From Oscillospiraceae bacterium (GTDB lineage Bacteria > Bacillota > Clostridia > Oscillospirales > Ruminococcaceae), in contig JAFTVU010000018.1 of NCBI GenBank assembly GCA_017465665.1, forward strand, positions 1-62,003: 62,003 nt of DNA, written 5' to 3'. Under the pieces are notes generated by a model. The model was not told the origin of the DNA. It did no database searches and saw nothing but the letters and a program-made list of their open reading frames with translations. Of the stretch, positions 20,601-27,476 are shown in pieces; positions within the stretch are counted from its first letter, which is position 1; every line of letters starts with the position of its first letter. The position numbers and the translations under genes were made by a program.

Positions 20601-20718
20601 GATATCCGCACAGAACCGCACAGTGGGCCTTGTATCCCATGTAAAGGAGATACAGCAGCACTTCCCCGACAGACGTATCTATATCCAAAAAGGACGGAAC
20701 GGAAGCCATATCTGTTGA
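17644..20718 (+). CDS. sbcC: Exonuclease SbcCD subunit C (Rad50-like ATPase)
   Basis: 1024 residues, normal length for SbcC. The N-terminal ATPase half has Walker A GDTGAGKT (34-41). Two long coiled coils flank a zinc hook CPVC (Cys507, Cys510). The C-terminal half has the ABC signature LSGGERFFASFALA and Walker B MLFVDEGFSSLD. It tethers and unwinds DNA ends for SbcD. The start ATG overlaps the sbcD stop. Ala, Glu and Lys dominate the coiled coils, as expected. Confidence 0.95.
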   Translation: MKIKKLTLSAFGPYAGTETADLTPFDGKVFLITGDTGAGKTSIFDGITFALFGETSGSVRGKKTLRSQHAEPNAKSYAELVFEDSGNEYTVYRATENKKKSDCRLSCSDGGYWEGDREVSPKIAEIIGFDHEAFCRISMLAQGEFDQFLRLRSSEREATLRKLFRTERYEAFEKLLKAENDRCSNEVKDIEKLFLAELSGETMDNISEQEYCIAEETRITAALDEKRLAAKSSQEEAETQIRKLDADISRISGEITAAESCNRAITAYERAAEQLSSLEQQTEHFMELSDRLAALQLAAEIKPLYDKKADITSQLTGAENALDTANEAYSSAKGKQEQAAEEKSTGEKLLPLLSEKERSIAVLSELLPKFEEAEKAQQETEELRPELDKIRTEQENNSAEMLALTEEHKALTAKLAAEEKNAARTELLEAQETAILKNITAADDLKKALQTCNECKGSFAVAESAQKTAALSCAEAEKSYHSTAAAYHLNAAAALADKLREQPDLPCPVCGSAEHPKLAIRCAAAPTEDELKAAETLWKNKQDILTTADKALNKAEAELNSATKAAMDKYSALFDEPFDESASKRRIADMTSQLSKQLSDIQSELMQARHSAQIIPDIKTQIDTAEDRKNELLKISDQLSERSAQLAELLAAKTAVAQEKTAALQGRTRAETESSISHLEQECSEIRRVNEQAETALAEAERALNDALSDIRHCTERIAQLKTEHGTAANELAAALSQSGIAGEEQLCAMFSEKTERDRLSTETERFNEQLTAAKAALEVCRENLPESTEKQDTAELHEQAEALASQRDEARSTAAEALAEAQRLSAKISRIKALCESSRDKAKLAADMNLLYKSVAGQGNEKISLERYIQGQLFDRVLEKANERLSHMSGGRYRFKRRLTNDNGRSTAGLDINIIDNNAGSKSVRDVSTLSGGERFFASFALAIGLSDFTLEQEGGRRSDMLFVDEGFSSLDSNTFELALEVINMISAQNRTVGLVSHVKEIQQHFPDRRIYIQKGRNGSHIC

Positions 20719-20746
20719 TGTATCATATTATATTTACCCTCTGTGC

Positions 20747-20802
20747 TTGACAAAATAAGACTATCGGGATATAATTATATCATATATGTTAGTCTAAACT
20801 AA
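20747..20802 (+). promoter_or_regulatory. copA promoter and candidate operator
   Basis: A perfect TTGACA (20747-20752), 17 bp, TATAAT (20770-20775) is followed by an inverted repeat TTAGT-CTAA-ACTAA (20789-20802) at about +7 to +20. The position suits a repressor site. The TTAG...CTAA halves resemble metal-regulator boxes of the DtxR type; the binding protein is unknown. Confidence 0.7.
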
Positions 20803-20815
20803 TCACAGGTGAAGA

Positions 20816-23350
20816 ATGAAAGAAAAATTTAATGTAACAGGCATGAGCTGTGCCGCATGCACCGCTCATGTAGAAAAAGCTGTGAGGAAGCTCACAGGTG
20901 TAACGAATGTGGAAGTCAGCCTGATGACAAACAGCATGACCGCTGAATTTGAGGGTCTGACCGCACAGGATATCGTCAACGCAGTTACCGAAGCAGGCTA
21001 CGGCTGCTCTGTCAAAGGAGAAACCACGCCAAAAGCTGCGCCCGCGAACGAAAAGAAAAAAGAAGCAAAGCAGATGAAGCTGCGGCTGTTCTTCTCGGTG
21101 GGATTTCTGCTTGTTCTGATGTATGTATCCATGGGAAGCATGCTGGGCGCTCCGCTGCCACCGCTGCTTGAAGAAAGTGCTGTTGCATTCGCATTCACGC
21201 AGTTTCTGCTGACGCTGCCGATAATGTATCTCAACCGTGCGTATTATATCAAGGGCTTCACAGCTCTGATACGCCGCTCACCTAATATGGATTCGCTGAT
21301 AGCTGTTGGCTCGGCTGCGTCCGTCATCTATGGCATTTTTGCAATATACATGATGTGCCACGGAATAAATATCGGTGACGCAGAGCTTGTACACCGCTAC
21401 CACATGGATCTTTATTTCGAGGGCGCAGGCATGATACTCACGCTGATAACCGTGGGCAAGTATCTGGAGAGCCGCTCCAAAGCAAAGACCGCCGAGGCGC
21501 TCACAAAGCTCATAGAGCTTGCACCCGATACAGCGACTGTGGAGCGTGACGGCAAAGAGCTGACTATCCCTACCTCTGAGATAATGCAGGGCGATATCTG
21601 CGTGGTGCGCCCCGGGCAGAGAATACCAGCAGATGGTGTTATAATCGACGGCAGCGGTGCTGTGGATGAATCCGCACTTACAGGCGAAAGCGTACCCGTC
21701 GAAAAAACGGTCGGTGATGCGGTGCTTGCCGCTTCCGTCAACAGCAGCGGATTTATCAGATTCCGTGCTGATAAAGTCGGCGAGCAGACAACGCTTTCCC
21801 AGATAATCACACTGGTAAGCGATGCAGGCGCTTCAAAAGCCCCGATAGCCCGCATTGCAGATAAAATAAGCGGTATATTCGTGCCCGTTGTTATGAGCAT
21901 AGCAGCACTGACTTTCATAGTGTGGCTGATACTCGGTTACGAGTTCACCCATGCGCTCTCCTGTGGTATTTCGGTGCTGGTCATCTCCTGTCCGTGTGCA
22001 CTGGGACTTGCTACTCCTGTAGCTATCATGGCAGGTACAGGCAAGGGTGCCGAAAACGGAATACTGATAAAATCTGCCTCTGCACTTGAAACGCTTCACA
22101 GCATAGATACTGTGGTACTTGATAAGACAGGCACCATCACTGAGGGCAGACCCTCCTGCACCGATATCATCGAGTATGAAAGCGGCGCTTTTGCGGCTGC
22201 TTATGCCATAGAAAAATTATCCGAGCATCCCGTATCCGCTGCCATCACTGAACAAGCTGAAAAGATGGGGATATCCGCTCCGTCTGCCACAGGCTTTGAG
22301 GCACTGTTCGGCAGAGGCGTTACGGGAATCGTGAACGGCAGGCGCTATTACGTCGGCAACACACGCCTTATGACGGAAAACAGCATCGATATATCTGCGG
22401 CAGAAGCTGATTTCACACAGCTTTCCGATGAGGGTAAAACGGTGATGTATATTGCCGATGACAAGCATGTAACAGGAATCGTTGCAGCAGCCGATGTCAT
22501 CAAGCCCAGCAGCCCCGAAGCTATAAATCGGCTTAAAGCTATGGGTATAGACGTAGTAATGCTGACGGGTGACAACAGGCGCACTGCAGAGGTCATCCGT
22601 GAACAGGCAGGCGTTGATGAAGTCATTGCAGAGGTGCTCCCCACAGGCAAGGCTGAACATATCGATAAGATTAAAGCCGAGGGAAAACGTGTTGCAATGA
22701 TAGGCGATGGCATAAACGATGCTCCTGCATTGGCAGGTGCGGATGTCGGAATAGCCATCGGCGCAGGTACTGATATTGCAATAGAATCAGCAGATATAGT
22801 GCTGATGAAAAGTGATCTGTGCGATGCTGCGGCGGCAGTTTCACTGGGCAGGGCAACTATCCGCAACATCAAGCAGAATCTGTTCTGGGCATTCTTCTAC
22901 AATGCTGTCGGAATTCCACTGGCTGCAGGGGTGCTGTTCATTCCGCTTGAGCTTAAGCTCAATCCCATGATAGCGGCGGCAGCAATGAGCCTCAGCTCAC
23001 TGTTCGTTGTAACAAATGCGCTCAGGCTGAGATTCTTCAAGGTAAGGGGCGTGGAAGAAAAACGTGAACCGGCCCCAATACAGGAATGCAATGCGGTGAT
23101 GAAGACCGCTGAAACATCATATACAACAACGGAGGAAAACACAATGACAAAGACAATGATAATCGAGGGCATGATGTGCAAGATGTGCAAGGCGCACGTT
23201 GAAAAGGCTCTGAACGCTCTTGACGGCGCAAGCGCAGAGGTAATACTTGAGGAAAAGAAAGCAGTGGTGACTCTCACTGCAGATATCTCTGACGAGGTGC
23301 TGACAAATGCCGTGACAGAGGCAGGCTACGAAGTTATCTCCATAAGCTGA
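20816..23350 (+). CDS. copA: Copper-translocating P1B-type ATPase with C-terminal HMA domain
   Basis: 844 residues. An N-terminal heavy-metal-associated domain carries GMSCAAC (Cys12, Cys15). The P-type core has TGES, the Cu(I)-type transmembrane motif CPC (Cys392, Cys394), the phosphorylated Asp436 in DKTGTITEG, and GDGINDAPAL. Unusually, a second HMA domain (about 777-844, GMMCKMC, Cys788 and Cys791) lies at the C-terminus after a Thr-rich linker. That domain begins at an ATG with its own GGAGG site, see the entry at 23144. The protein should export Cu(I) across the membrane. The gene has its own promoter and terminator. Confidence 0.93.
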   Translation: MKEKFNVTGMSCAACTAHVEKAVRKLTGVTNVEVSLMTNSMTAEFEGLTAQDIVNAVTEAGYGCSVKGETTPKAAPANEKKKEAKQMKLRLFFSVGFLLVLMYVSMGSMLGAPLPPLLEESAVAFAFTQFLLTLPIMYLNRAYYIKGFTALIRRSPNMDSLIAVGSAASVIYGIFAIYMMCHGINIGDAELVHRYHMDLYFEGAGMILTLITVGKYLESRSKAKTAEALTKLIELAPDTATVERDGKELTIPTSEIMQGDICVVRPGQRIPADGVIIDGSGAVDESALTGESVPVEKTVGDAVLAASVNSSGFIRFRADKVGEQTTLSQIITLVSDAGASKAPIARIADKISGIFVPVVMSIAALTFIVWLILGYEFTHALSCGISVLVISCPCALGLATPVAIMAGTGKGAENGILIKSASALETLHSIDTVVLDKTGTITEGRPSCTDIIEYESGAFAAAYAIEKLSEHPVSAAITEQAEKMGISAPSATGFEALFGRGVTGIVNGRRYYVGNTRLMTENSIDISAAEADFTQLSDEGKTVMYIADDKHVTGIVAAADVIKPSSPEAINRLKAMGIDVVMLTGDNRRTAEVIREQAGVDEVIAEVLPTGKAEHIDKIKAEGKRVAMIGDGINDAPALAGADVGIAIGAGTDIAIESADIVLMKSDLCDAAAAVSLGRATIRNIKQNLFWAFFYNAVGIPLAAGVLFIPLELKLNPMIAAAAMSLSSLFVVTNALRLRFFKVRGVEEKREPAPIQECNAVMKTAETSYTTTEENTMTKTMIIEGMMCKMCKAHVEKALNALDGASAEVILEEKKAVVTLTADISDEVLTNAVTEAGYEVISIS
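23144..23350 (+). CDS. Internal in-frame start for a CopZ-like copper chaperone within copA
   Basis: An ATG at 23144 in the copA frame is preceded by GGAGG (23131-23135) at the ideal 8-nt spacing. It would give a 68-residue protein that is exactly one HMA domain, with MIIEGMMCKMCKAHVEK. Free proteins of this size are CopZ copper chaperones. The preceding copA codons (EEN, reading through the ribosome binding site) look like a translated former intergenic region. Either copA and copZ fused and kept the old start, or both products are made on purpose. That the site is used is inference. Confidence 0.55.
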   Translation: MTKTMIIEGMMCKMCKAHVEKALNALDGASAEVILEEKKAVVTLTADISDEVLTNAVTEAGYEVISIS

Positions 23351-23354
23351 TATA

Positions 23355-23383
23355 TTGACTTTTAACGCAGATTATGGTAAGAT
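23355..23383 (+). promoter_or_regulatory. Promoter-like element between copA and trmB
   Basis: TTGACT (23355-23360), 17 bp, TAAGAT (23378-23383). A dyad GGTAA-GATA-TTACC overlaps the -10 box. Transcription from here would meet the terminator at 23401 within about 40 nt. Confidence 0.5.
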
Positions 23384-23400
23384 ATTACCGTAAAAAACAG

Positions 23401-23429
23401 AAAGTCCTGCTTTTTTGCAGGACTTTTTT
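23401..23429 (+). terminator. Strong terminator between copA and trmB
   Basis: AAAGTCCTGC (23401-23410), T6 loop, GCAGGACTTT (23417-23426) and a T-tract. It lies downstream of the promoter-like element, so it may end copA transcripts or act as an attenuator for trmB. Confidence 0.85.
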
Positions 23430-23453
23430 AATTCATGATATGAGGTAACAAAC

Positions 23454-24125
23454 ATGAGAATGAGAAAGAAGAAGCACCTTGAGGACAGGCTTGCCGCCTG
23501 CAAAGAGGTGATGATCTATATGCAGAATCAGAACGAATTCGCAGATGATCCGCTGAATGAGGAGCTGTTCTTTGACAGCATGAATGTATTCGGCAACGAC
23601 AATCCTCTGCATGTAGAGATAGGCTGCGGAAAGGGTCAGTTCATAATCGAGCTTGCAAAGCGCAATCCCGACATCAACTACATAGCCATTGAAAAGACAC
23701 CCAACGTTATTGTCGCAGGTATGGAAAAGCTCATGGAGAGCGATATGAAAAATGTTCGCTTCTGCCTTGGTCAGGCGGAGTATCTCCATCATCTGTTCCG
23801 TCCGCACACTATTGAAAGGCTGTATCTCAATTTCTCCTGCCCGTTCCCGAAAGAGAGCTATGCAAAGCACCGCCTTACCCATACGAGATTTCTTGAGATA
23901 TACAAGGAAGTGCTGGTCCATGGTGCAGAGATACATCAGAAGACAGACAACCAGCGTCTGTTTGAATTCTCCATTGAGCATTTCTCCGCTAACGGCTTTG
24001 CAATGCGCAATGTCTCGCTAGACCTGCATAAAAGCGGCTTTGAGGGGAATATTATGACAGAATACGAGACCCGCTTCACGGAAATGGGTCTTCCGATATA
24101 CAGATTAGAAGCAATCAATCCCTGA
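23454..24125 (+). CDS. trmB: tRNA (guanine-N7-)-methyltransferase
   Basis: 223 residues. The SAM-binding motif is VEIGCGKGQFI (about 54-64), and the C-terminal IHQKTDN matches the family's K-T-D motif. TrmB methylates G46 of tRNA. The usual conserved DPWPK reads SCPFPK here, with Cys in place of the Asp that is important in characterised TrmB enzymes. The rest of the sequence is well kept, including AKHRLTHTRFLE. It may be a lineage variant rather than loss of function. Start is supported by GAGGTAAC. Confidence 0.88.
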   Translation: MRMRKKKHLEDRLAACKEVMIYMQNQNEFADDPLNEELFFDSMNVFGNDNPLHVEIGCGKGQFIIELAKRNPDINYIAIEKTPNVIVAGMEKLMESDMKNVRFCLGQAEYLHHLFRPHTIERLYLNFSCPFPKESYAKHRLTHTRFLEIYKEVLVHGAEIHQKTDNQRLFEFSIEHFSANGFAMRNVSLDLHKSGFEGNIMTEYETRFTEMGLPIYRLEAINP

Positions 24126-24141
24126 CTTTGCTGGAGGTAAA

Positions 24142-25062
24142 ATGCAGAAATTCCACGGCACATTCAGAAGCTCATCCAGGCTCTGCAACATACACTATTA
24201 CATCTATACCCCCGAACTGCCGAAGGCTGTCATCATGCTGTCCCACGGCATGTGTGAATATATAGAGCGCTACACCGAGTTCGCACATTTTCTGTGCGAC
24301 AGCGATATTGCTCTCATAGGCTGCGATCATCTGGGCCACGGTAACTCTATAGAAAACGATGATATGCTGGGCTACTTCGGACACAGCCGCGGTCACATCC
24401 ATATGGCGCAGGATCTGCACCGCATGAAGATGATCACCGAACAGCGCTTCCCCGATATCCCGCATTTTCTTATCGGTCACAGCATGGGCAGCTTTATAGC
24501 ACGCATATATTTTGCACGTTATCCGGGAGACCAGTGGAACGGTGCTGTATTCATGGGCACGGCAGGACCAGTCCCGTGGCTTGACGCGCTGCGCGCTCAT
24601 CTCATCGCTATGGTGAAGCTTCAGGGGGAGATGTGGCGCTATGACTGGGGCATGGATCTTGCACTGGGCATCTTCAACATGCGTACCGAAAATTACCGCA
24701 CACCATCTGACTGGCTCAGCCGTGACGATAAGAACGTGGATAAATTCCGTGCAGATCCCAAATGCAACTTTGCCTTTACAGTTGCAGGCTACCGCGATCT
24801 CATCAGTGCCCTCATGCTCTGCAACCGCAGACGTGTGCTCGAGGATACACGCACAGATGTTCCCGTGCTGCTGCTTTCAGGCGGCATGGATCCTATAGGA
24901 GAATACGGTCACGGAGTCCGCAAAGTCCGCAGGATGTTCGAGCTTATCGGCTGTGACGTCACGCTACGCATCTACCGTGAAGCACGCCATGAGCTGCTGT
25001 TCGAGCTGAACAGGGATGAAGTAATGAGCGATATTCTGGAATTCATCATAAACCGCGTGTAA
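24142..25062 (+). CDS. Alpha/beta hydrolase, monoacylglycerol lipase-like (S33 family)
   Basis: 306 residues. The nucleophile elbow GHSMGS has Ser114, the acid is probably Asp in SGGMDPIG, and the base His is in REARHELLFE. The early MLSHGMCEY forms the oxyanion region. There is no signal peptide, so it is probably cytoplasmic. It starts 16 bp after trmB with GGAGG and may be co-transcribed with it. Substrate (lipid ester, lysophospholipid or another ester) is unknown. Confidence 0.88.
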   Translation: MQKFHGTFRSSSRLCNIHYYIYTPELPKAVIMLSHGMCEYIERYTEFAHFLCDSDIALIGCDHLGHGNSIENDDMLGYFGHSRGHIHMAQDLHRMKMITEQRFPDIPHFLIGHSMGSFIARIYFARYPGDQWNGAVFMGTAGPVPWLDALRAHLIAMVKLQGEMWRYDWGMDLALGIFNMRTENYRTPSDWLSRDDKNVDKFRADPKCNFAFTVAGYRDLISALMLCNRRRVLEDTRTDVPVLLLSGGMDPIGEYGHGVRKVRRMFELIGCDVTLRIYREARHELLFELNRDEVMSDILEFIINRV

Positions 25063-25064
25063 GG

Positions 25065-25093
25065 TTGACAAACCTCCGCGCATGGTGTACAAT
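25065..25093 (+). promoter_or_regulatory. Promoter of the 41-residue membrane protein gene
   Basis: TTGACA (25065-25070), 17 bp, TACAAT (25088-25093), 30 bp before the ATG. Confidence 0.7.
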
Positions 25094-25123
25094 ATAAGTA
25101 CAAAAAACTGTGAGGTGACATTT

Positions 25124-25249
25124 ATGGCAAAACGCGACGACAAAAGACGCAGTGATGATAAGCTGGAACTCACCATCCGCCGCAACTGGCTGATCTGTGC
25201 GGCATCAGGGATCGCCATAGTTGCACTCATTTTGTTTTCAAAAGGATAA
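25124..25249 (+). CDS. 41-residue single-span membrane microprotein
   Basis: The frame MAKRDDKRRSDDKLEL... has a GAGGTG ribosome binding site, its own consensus promoter and its own terminator, so it is very likely a real gene. The first 21 residues are highly charged (Lys, Arg, Asp), followed by one hydrophobic span from about Trp22 to Phe38 and the short end SKG. This predicts an N-in membrane peptide with a cytoplasmic charged head. No family is recognised. It lies between an alpha/beta hydrolase and a DUF4003 gene. Confidence 0.7.
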   Translation: MAKRDDKRRSDDKLELTIRRNWLICAASGIAIVALILFSKG

Positions 25250-25286
25250 ATATCTACAGGCAACGATAAACGCATCAATGACCTGT

Positions 25287-25308
25287 GCCCGCTCAGGCGG
25301 GCTTTTTT
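25287..25308 (+). terminator. Terminator after the microprotein gene
   Basis: GCCCGC-TCAG-GCGGGC (25287-25302) followed by six T. Confidence 0.85.
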
Positions 25309-25309
25309 A

Positions 25310-25338
25310 TTGACTTTATCTGGCTGTTGTGATATACT
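25310..25338 (+). promoter_or_regulatory. Promoter of the DUF4003-nifS operon
   Basis: TTGACT (25310-25315), 17 bp, TATACT (25333-25338). Confidence 0.75.
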
Positions 25339-25368
25339 TAAATCAATTAAATTACGGAGGTAAGACCA

Positions 25369-26328
25369 ATGGTAGAACAGCTTCAGATGTTATGTGAAAA
25401 CTTCATCCGCAACCGCGATATCATTAAGGATGAATTCAAGTGGGATAACCAGTATATCATTCCTGTGTGCGCCTGCACCTTTACCGAAAAAGGCGTAATT
25501 ATAAATGCAGAACGACTTAAGCAGTGTCAGAAACTGCTCAAGGAAAATACTGGCGTATTTTCTGATTTCAGAAGCTCTGTCGAGCTCCCTATGATAACTA
25601 TGCTTGCAGCTGACGCAGATCCCGCAAAGCGCCTTTCCGACACTCTTGCCATATATGACATAATAAAAAGATATTTCAGAGGCGGAAGCTATACCGCGCT
25701 TATTTCTGCAATGGTCTCAGGAATGACCACAGTGCAGAACGCTGAACAGATAGCAGCGCGCGGCAAGGCTATCCATGGGATGATGAAGCAGGCACATCCG
25801 TTCCTCACAGACGGAGAGGACAGCGTTTTTGCAGTACTGATGGCATTCTCACCGAAGAACGATCAGCAGCTTTTTGAGGACATGGAAGCCTGCTATTCCC
25901 TGCTGAGAAAAATCGCAGGCGATAGCAATTCCGCACAGAGGATATCTCATGTACTGGCTCTGTACGAGGGTGCTCCCGAGGAAAAGTGTGCGCGTGTAAA
26001 GGCTTTGTATGATATGCTGGCAAGATCTAGGCGCAAGTATGGCAAGTATTATGAGCTGAGCGTACTTGCTTGTCTGGCGATGACTGCACCCGATCTGAAT
26101 GAAGCTGCGGCACAGGTTGCTCATGCTGATAATTTCCTTGACAGACAGAAAGGCTATTCAGGACTCGGCATAGACAAGAAGACAAGAACCATGCACGCTG
26201 CAATGCTCACCTCCTGCCTGTATCAGCCCAATCGCGCAACAGAAGCTGCTCTCGCAGGCGCTATCGCAAGACTTGCCGCTCAGCAGACCGCTATGTGTGC
26301 TCTTATCGCAACAAACGCAGCGACATGA
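25369..26328 (+). CDS. DUF4003 family protein
   Basis: 319 residues, all-helical in appearance, resembling the DUF4003 family of Firmicutes, which has no known function to my knowledge. There is no signal peptide and no transmembrane span. The start has GGAGG. Its last codon overlaps the cysteine desulfurase start (ATGA at 26325-26328), so the two are translated together and may be functionally linked. No catalytic motif is evident. Confidence 0.75.
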   Translation: MVEQLQMLCENFIRNRDIIKDEFKWDNQYIIPVCACTFTEKGVIINAERLKQCQKLLKENTGVFSDFRSSVELPMITMLAADADPAKRLSDTLAIYDIIKRYFRGGSYTALISAMVSGMTTVQNAEQIAARGKAIHGMMKQAHPFLTDGEDSVFAVLMAFSPKNDQQLFEDMEACYSLLRKIAGDSNSAQRISHVLALYEGAPEEKCARVKALYDMLARSRRKYGKYYELSVLACLAMTAPDLNEAAAQVAHADNFLDRQKGYSGLGIDKKTRTMHAAMLTSCLYQPNRATEAALAGAIARLAAQQTAMCALIATNAAT

Positions 26329-27455
26329 TATATCTCGACAACGCCGCAACAACAAAGCTCTGTGACGAAGCGCTGGAAGCTATGCTGCCTCTGCTGAAAG
26401 ATAACTATGGCAACCCATCCTCATCACATGAGATGGGACAGCAGGCAGCGGCAGTTCTGTTTTCCGCACGAAAGGATATGGCTAAGCTGCTCGGCAGCGA
26501 GCCTTATGAGCTGTTCTTCACCTCGGGAGGAAGCGAGGCTGACAGCATGGCGATATTCTCTGCCGCAAGGCTGGGAGAAAAGCAGGGCAAGCGCCACATC
26601 ATCTCCCAGAAAACGGAGCACCATGCTGTTCTGAATGCGCTTTCCGAGCTTTCACATCATGGATTTGAAATAACGCTGCTTGATGTGGATAAAGACGGCA
26701 GAGTATCGCCCGAAGCACTGGCTCGCTCGTTACGTTCAGACACCGCACTGGTATCCATAATGACTGCCAACAATGAGATAGGCACCATCCAGCCCATAAA
26801 AGAGCTTGCATATATCTGCCATGAGCACGGAGCACTGTTCCATACAGATGCAGTTCAGGCTACGGGACATCTTCCTATAGATGTAAAAGAGCTCGGCTGT
26901 GATACGCTTTCGCTCTCTGCTCATAAGTTCCATGGTCCTAAGGGCGCAGGCGCATTGTACATCCGCGGCGGAATAGAAGTATTCCCGCTCATCCATGGCG
27001 GAGGACAGGAACGCGGTAAGCGCGGCGGCACGGAAAACATCACCGCTATCGCCGGAATGTCCGCAGCGCTGAAGCATGCAGTGGCTGATATGCCGCGCCG
27101 CACTGAGCACATCACATATCTGCGTGATATGCTCATCCATGAGCTTTCACAGCTGCCCTGTGCATCCCTTAACGGCAGCCGCACAGACAGGCTGTGCACA
27201 AATGTCAGCTTCTGCTTTGACGGTGCTGTCGGAGAGAGGCTTGTGTATCAGCTCAGCCGCAGAGGAATATGTGTTTCCGCAGGCTCTGCCTGCTCCTCAG
27301 GCACAGGTGCAAGCCATGTGCTGCTGGCACTGGGACTTGATACAAAACAAGCAGGAAGCGCAGTTCGTTTTTCGCTTTCGGAATACAGTACCGAAGACGA
27401 AATAAACACTGCGGTATCTATACTGAAAGAGCTGCTTGACAGCAGCATGACATAA
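26325..27455 (+). CDS. Cysteine desulfurase (NifS/IscS-like)
   Basis: 376 residues from the ATG at 26325, which overlaps the previous stop as ATGA and gives the family start MIYLDNAATT. The PLP Lys is Lys201 in SAHKFHGPKG, and the sulfur-carrying Cys323 is in the loop SAGSACSSGT. The enzyme takes sulfur from cysteine as enzyme-bound persulfide for Fe-S clusters or thiolation of tRNA. No IscU/NifU gene or ThiI gene is next to it, so the acceptor is unknown. A longer upstream frame exists but lacks a start site. Confidence 0.92.
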   Translation: MIYLDNAATTKLCDEALEAMLPLLKDNYGNPSSSHEMGQQAAAVLFSARKDMAKLLGSEPYELFFTSGGSEADSMAIFSAARLGEKQGKRHIISQKTEHHAVLNALSELSHHGFEITLLDVDKDGRVSPEALARSLRSDTALVSIMTANNEIGTIQPIKELAYICHEHGALFHTDAVQATGHLPIDVKELGCDTLSLSAHKFHGPKGAGALYIRGGIEVFPLIHGGGQERGKRGGTENITAIAGMSAALKHAVADMPRRTEHITYLRDMLIHELSQLPCASLNGSRTDRLCTNVSFCFDGAVGERLVYQLSRRGICVSAGSACSSGTGASHVLLALGLDTKQAGSAVRFSLSEYSTEDEINTAVSILKELLDSSMT

Positions 27456-27476
27456 CAAAATCCGGAGGAAACTATT

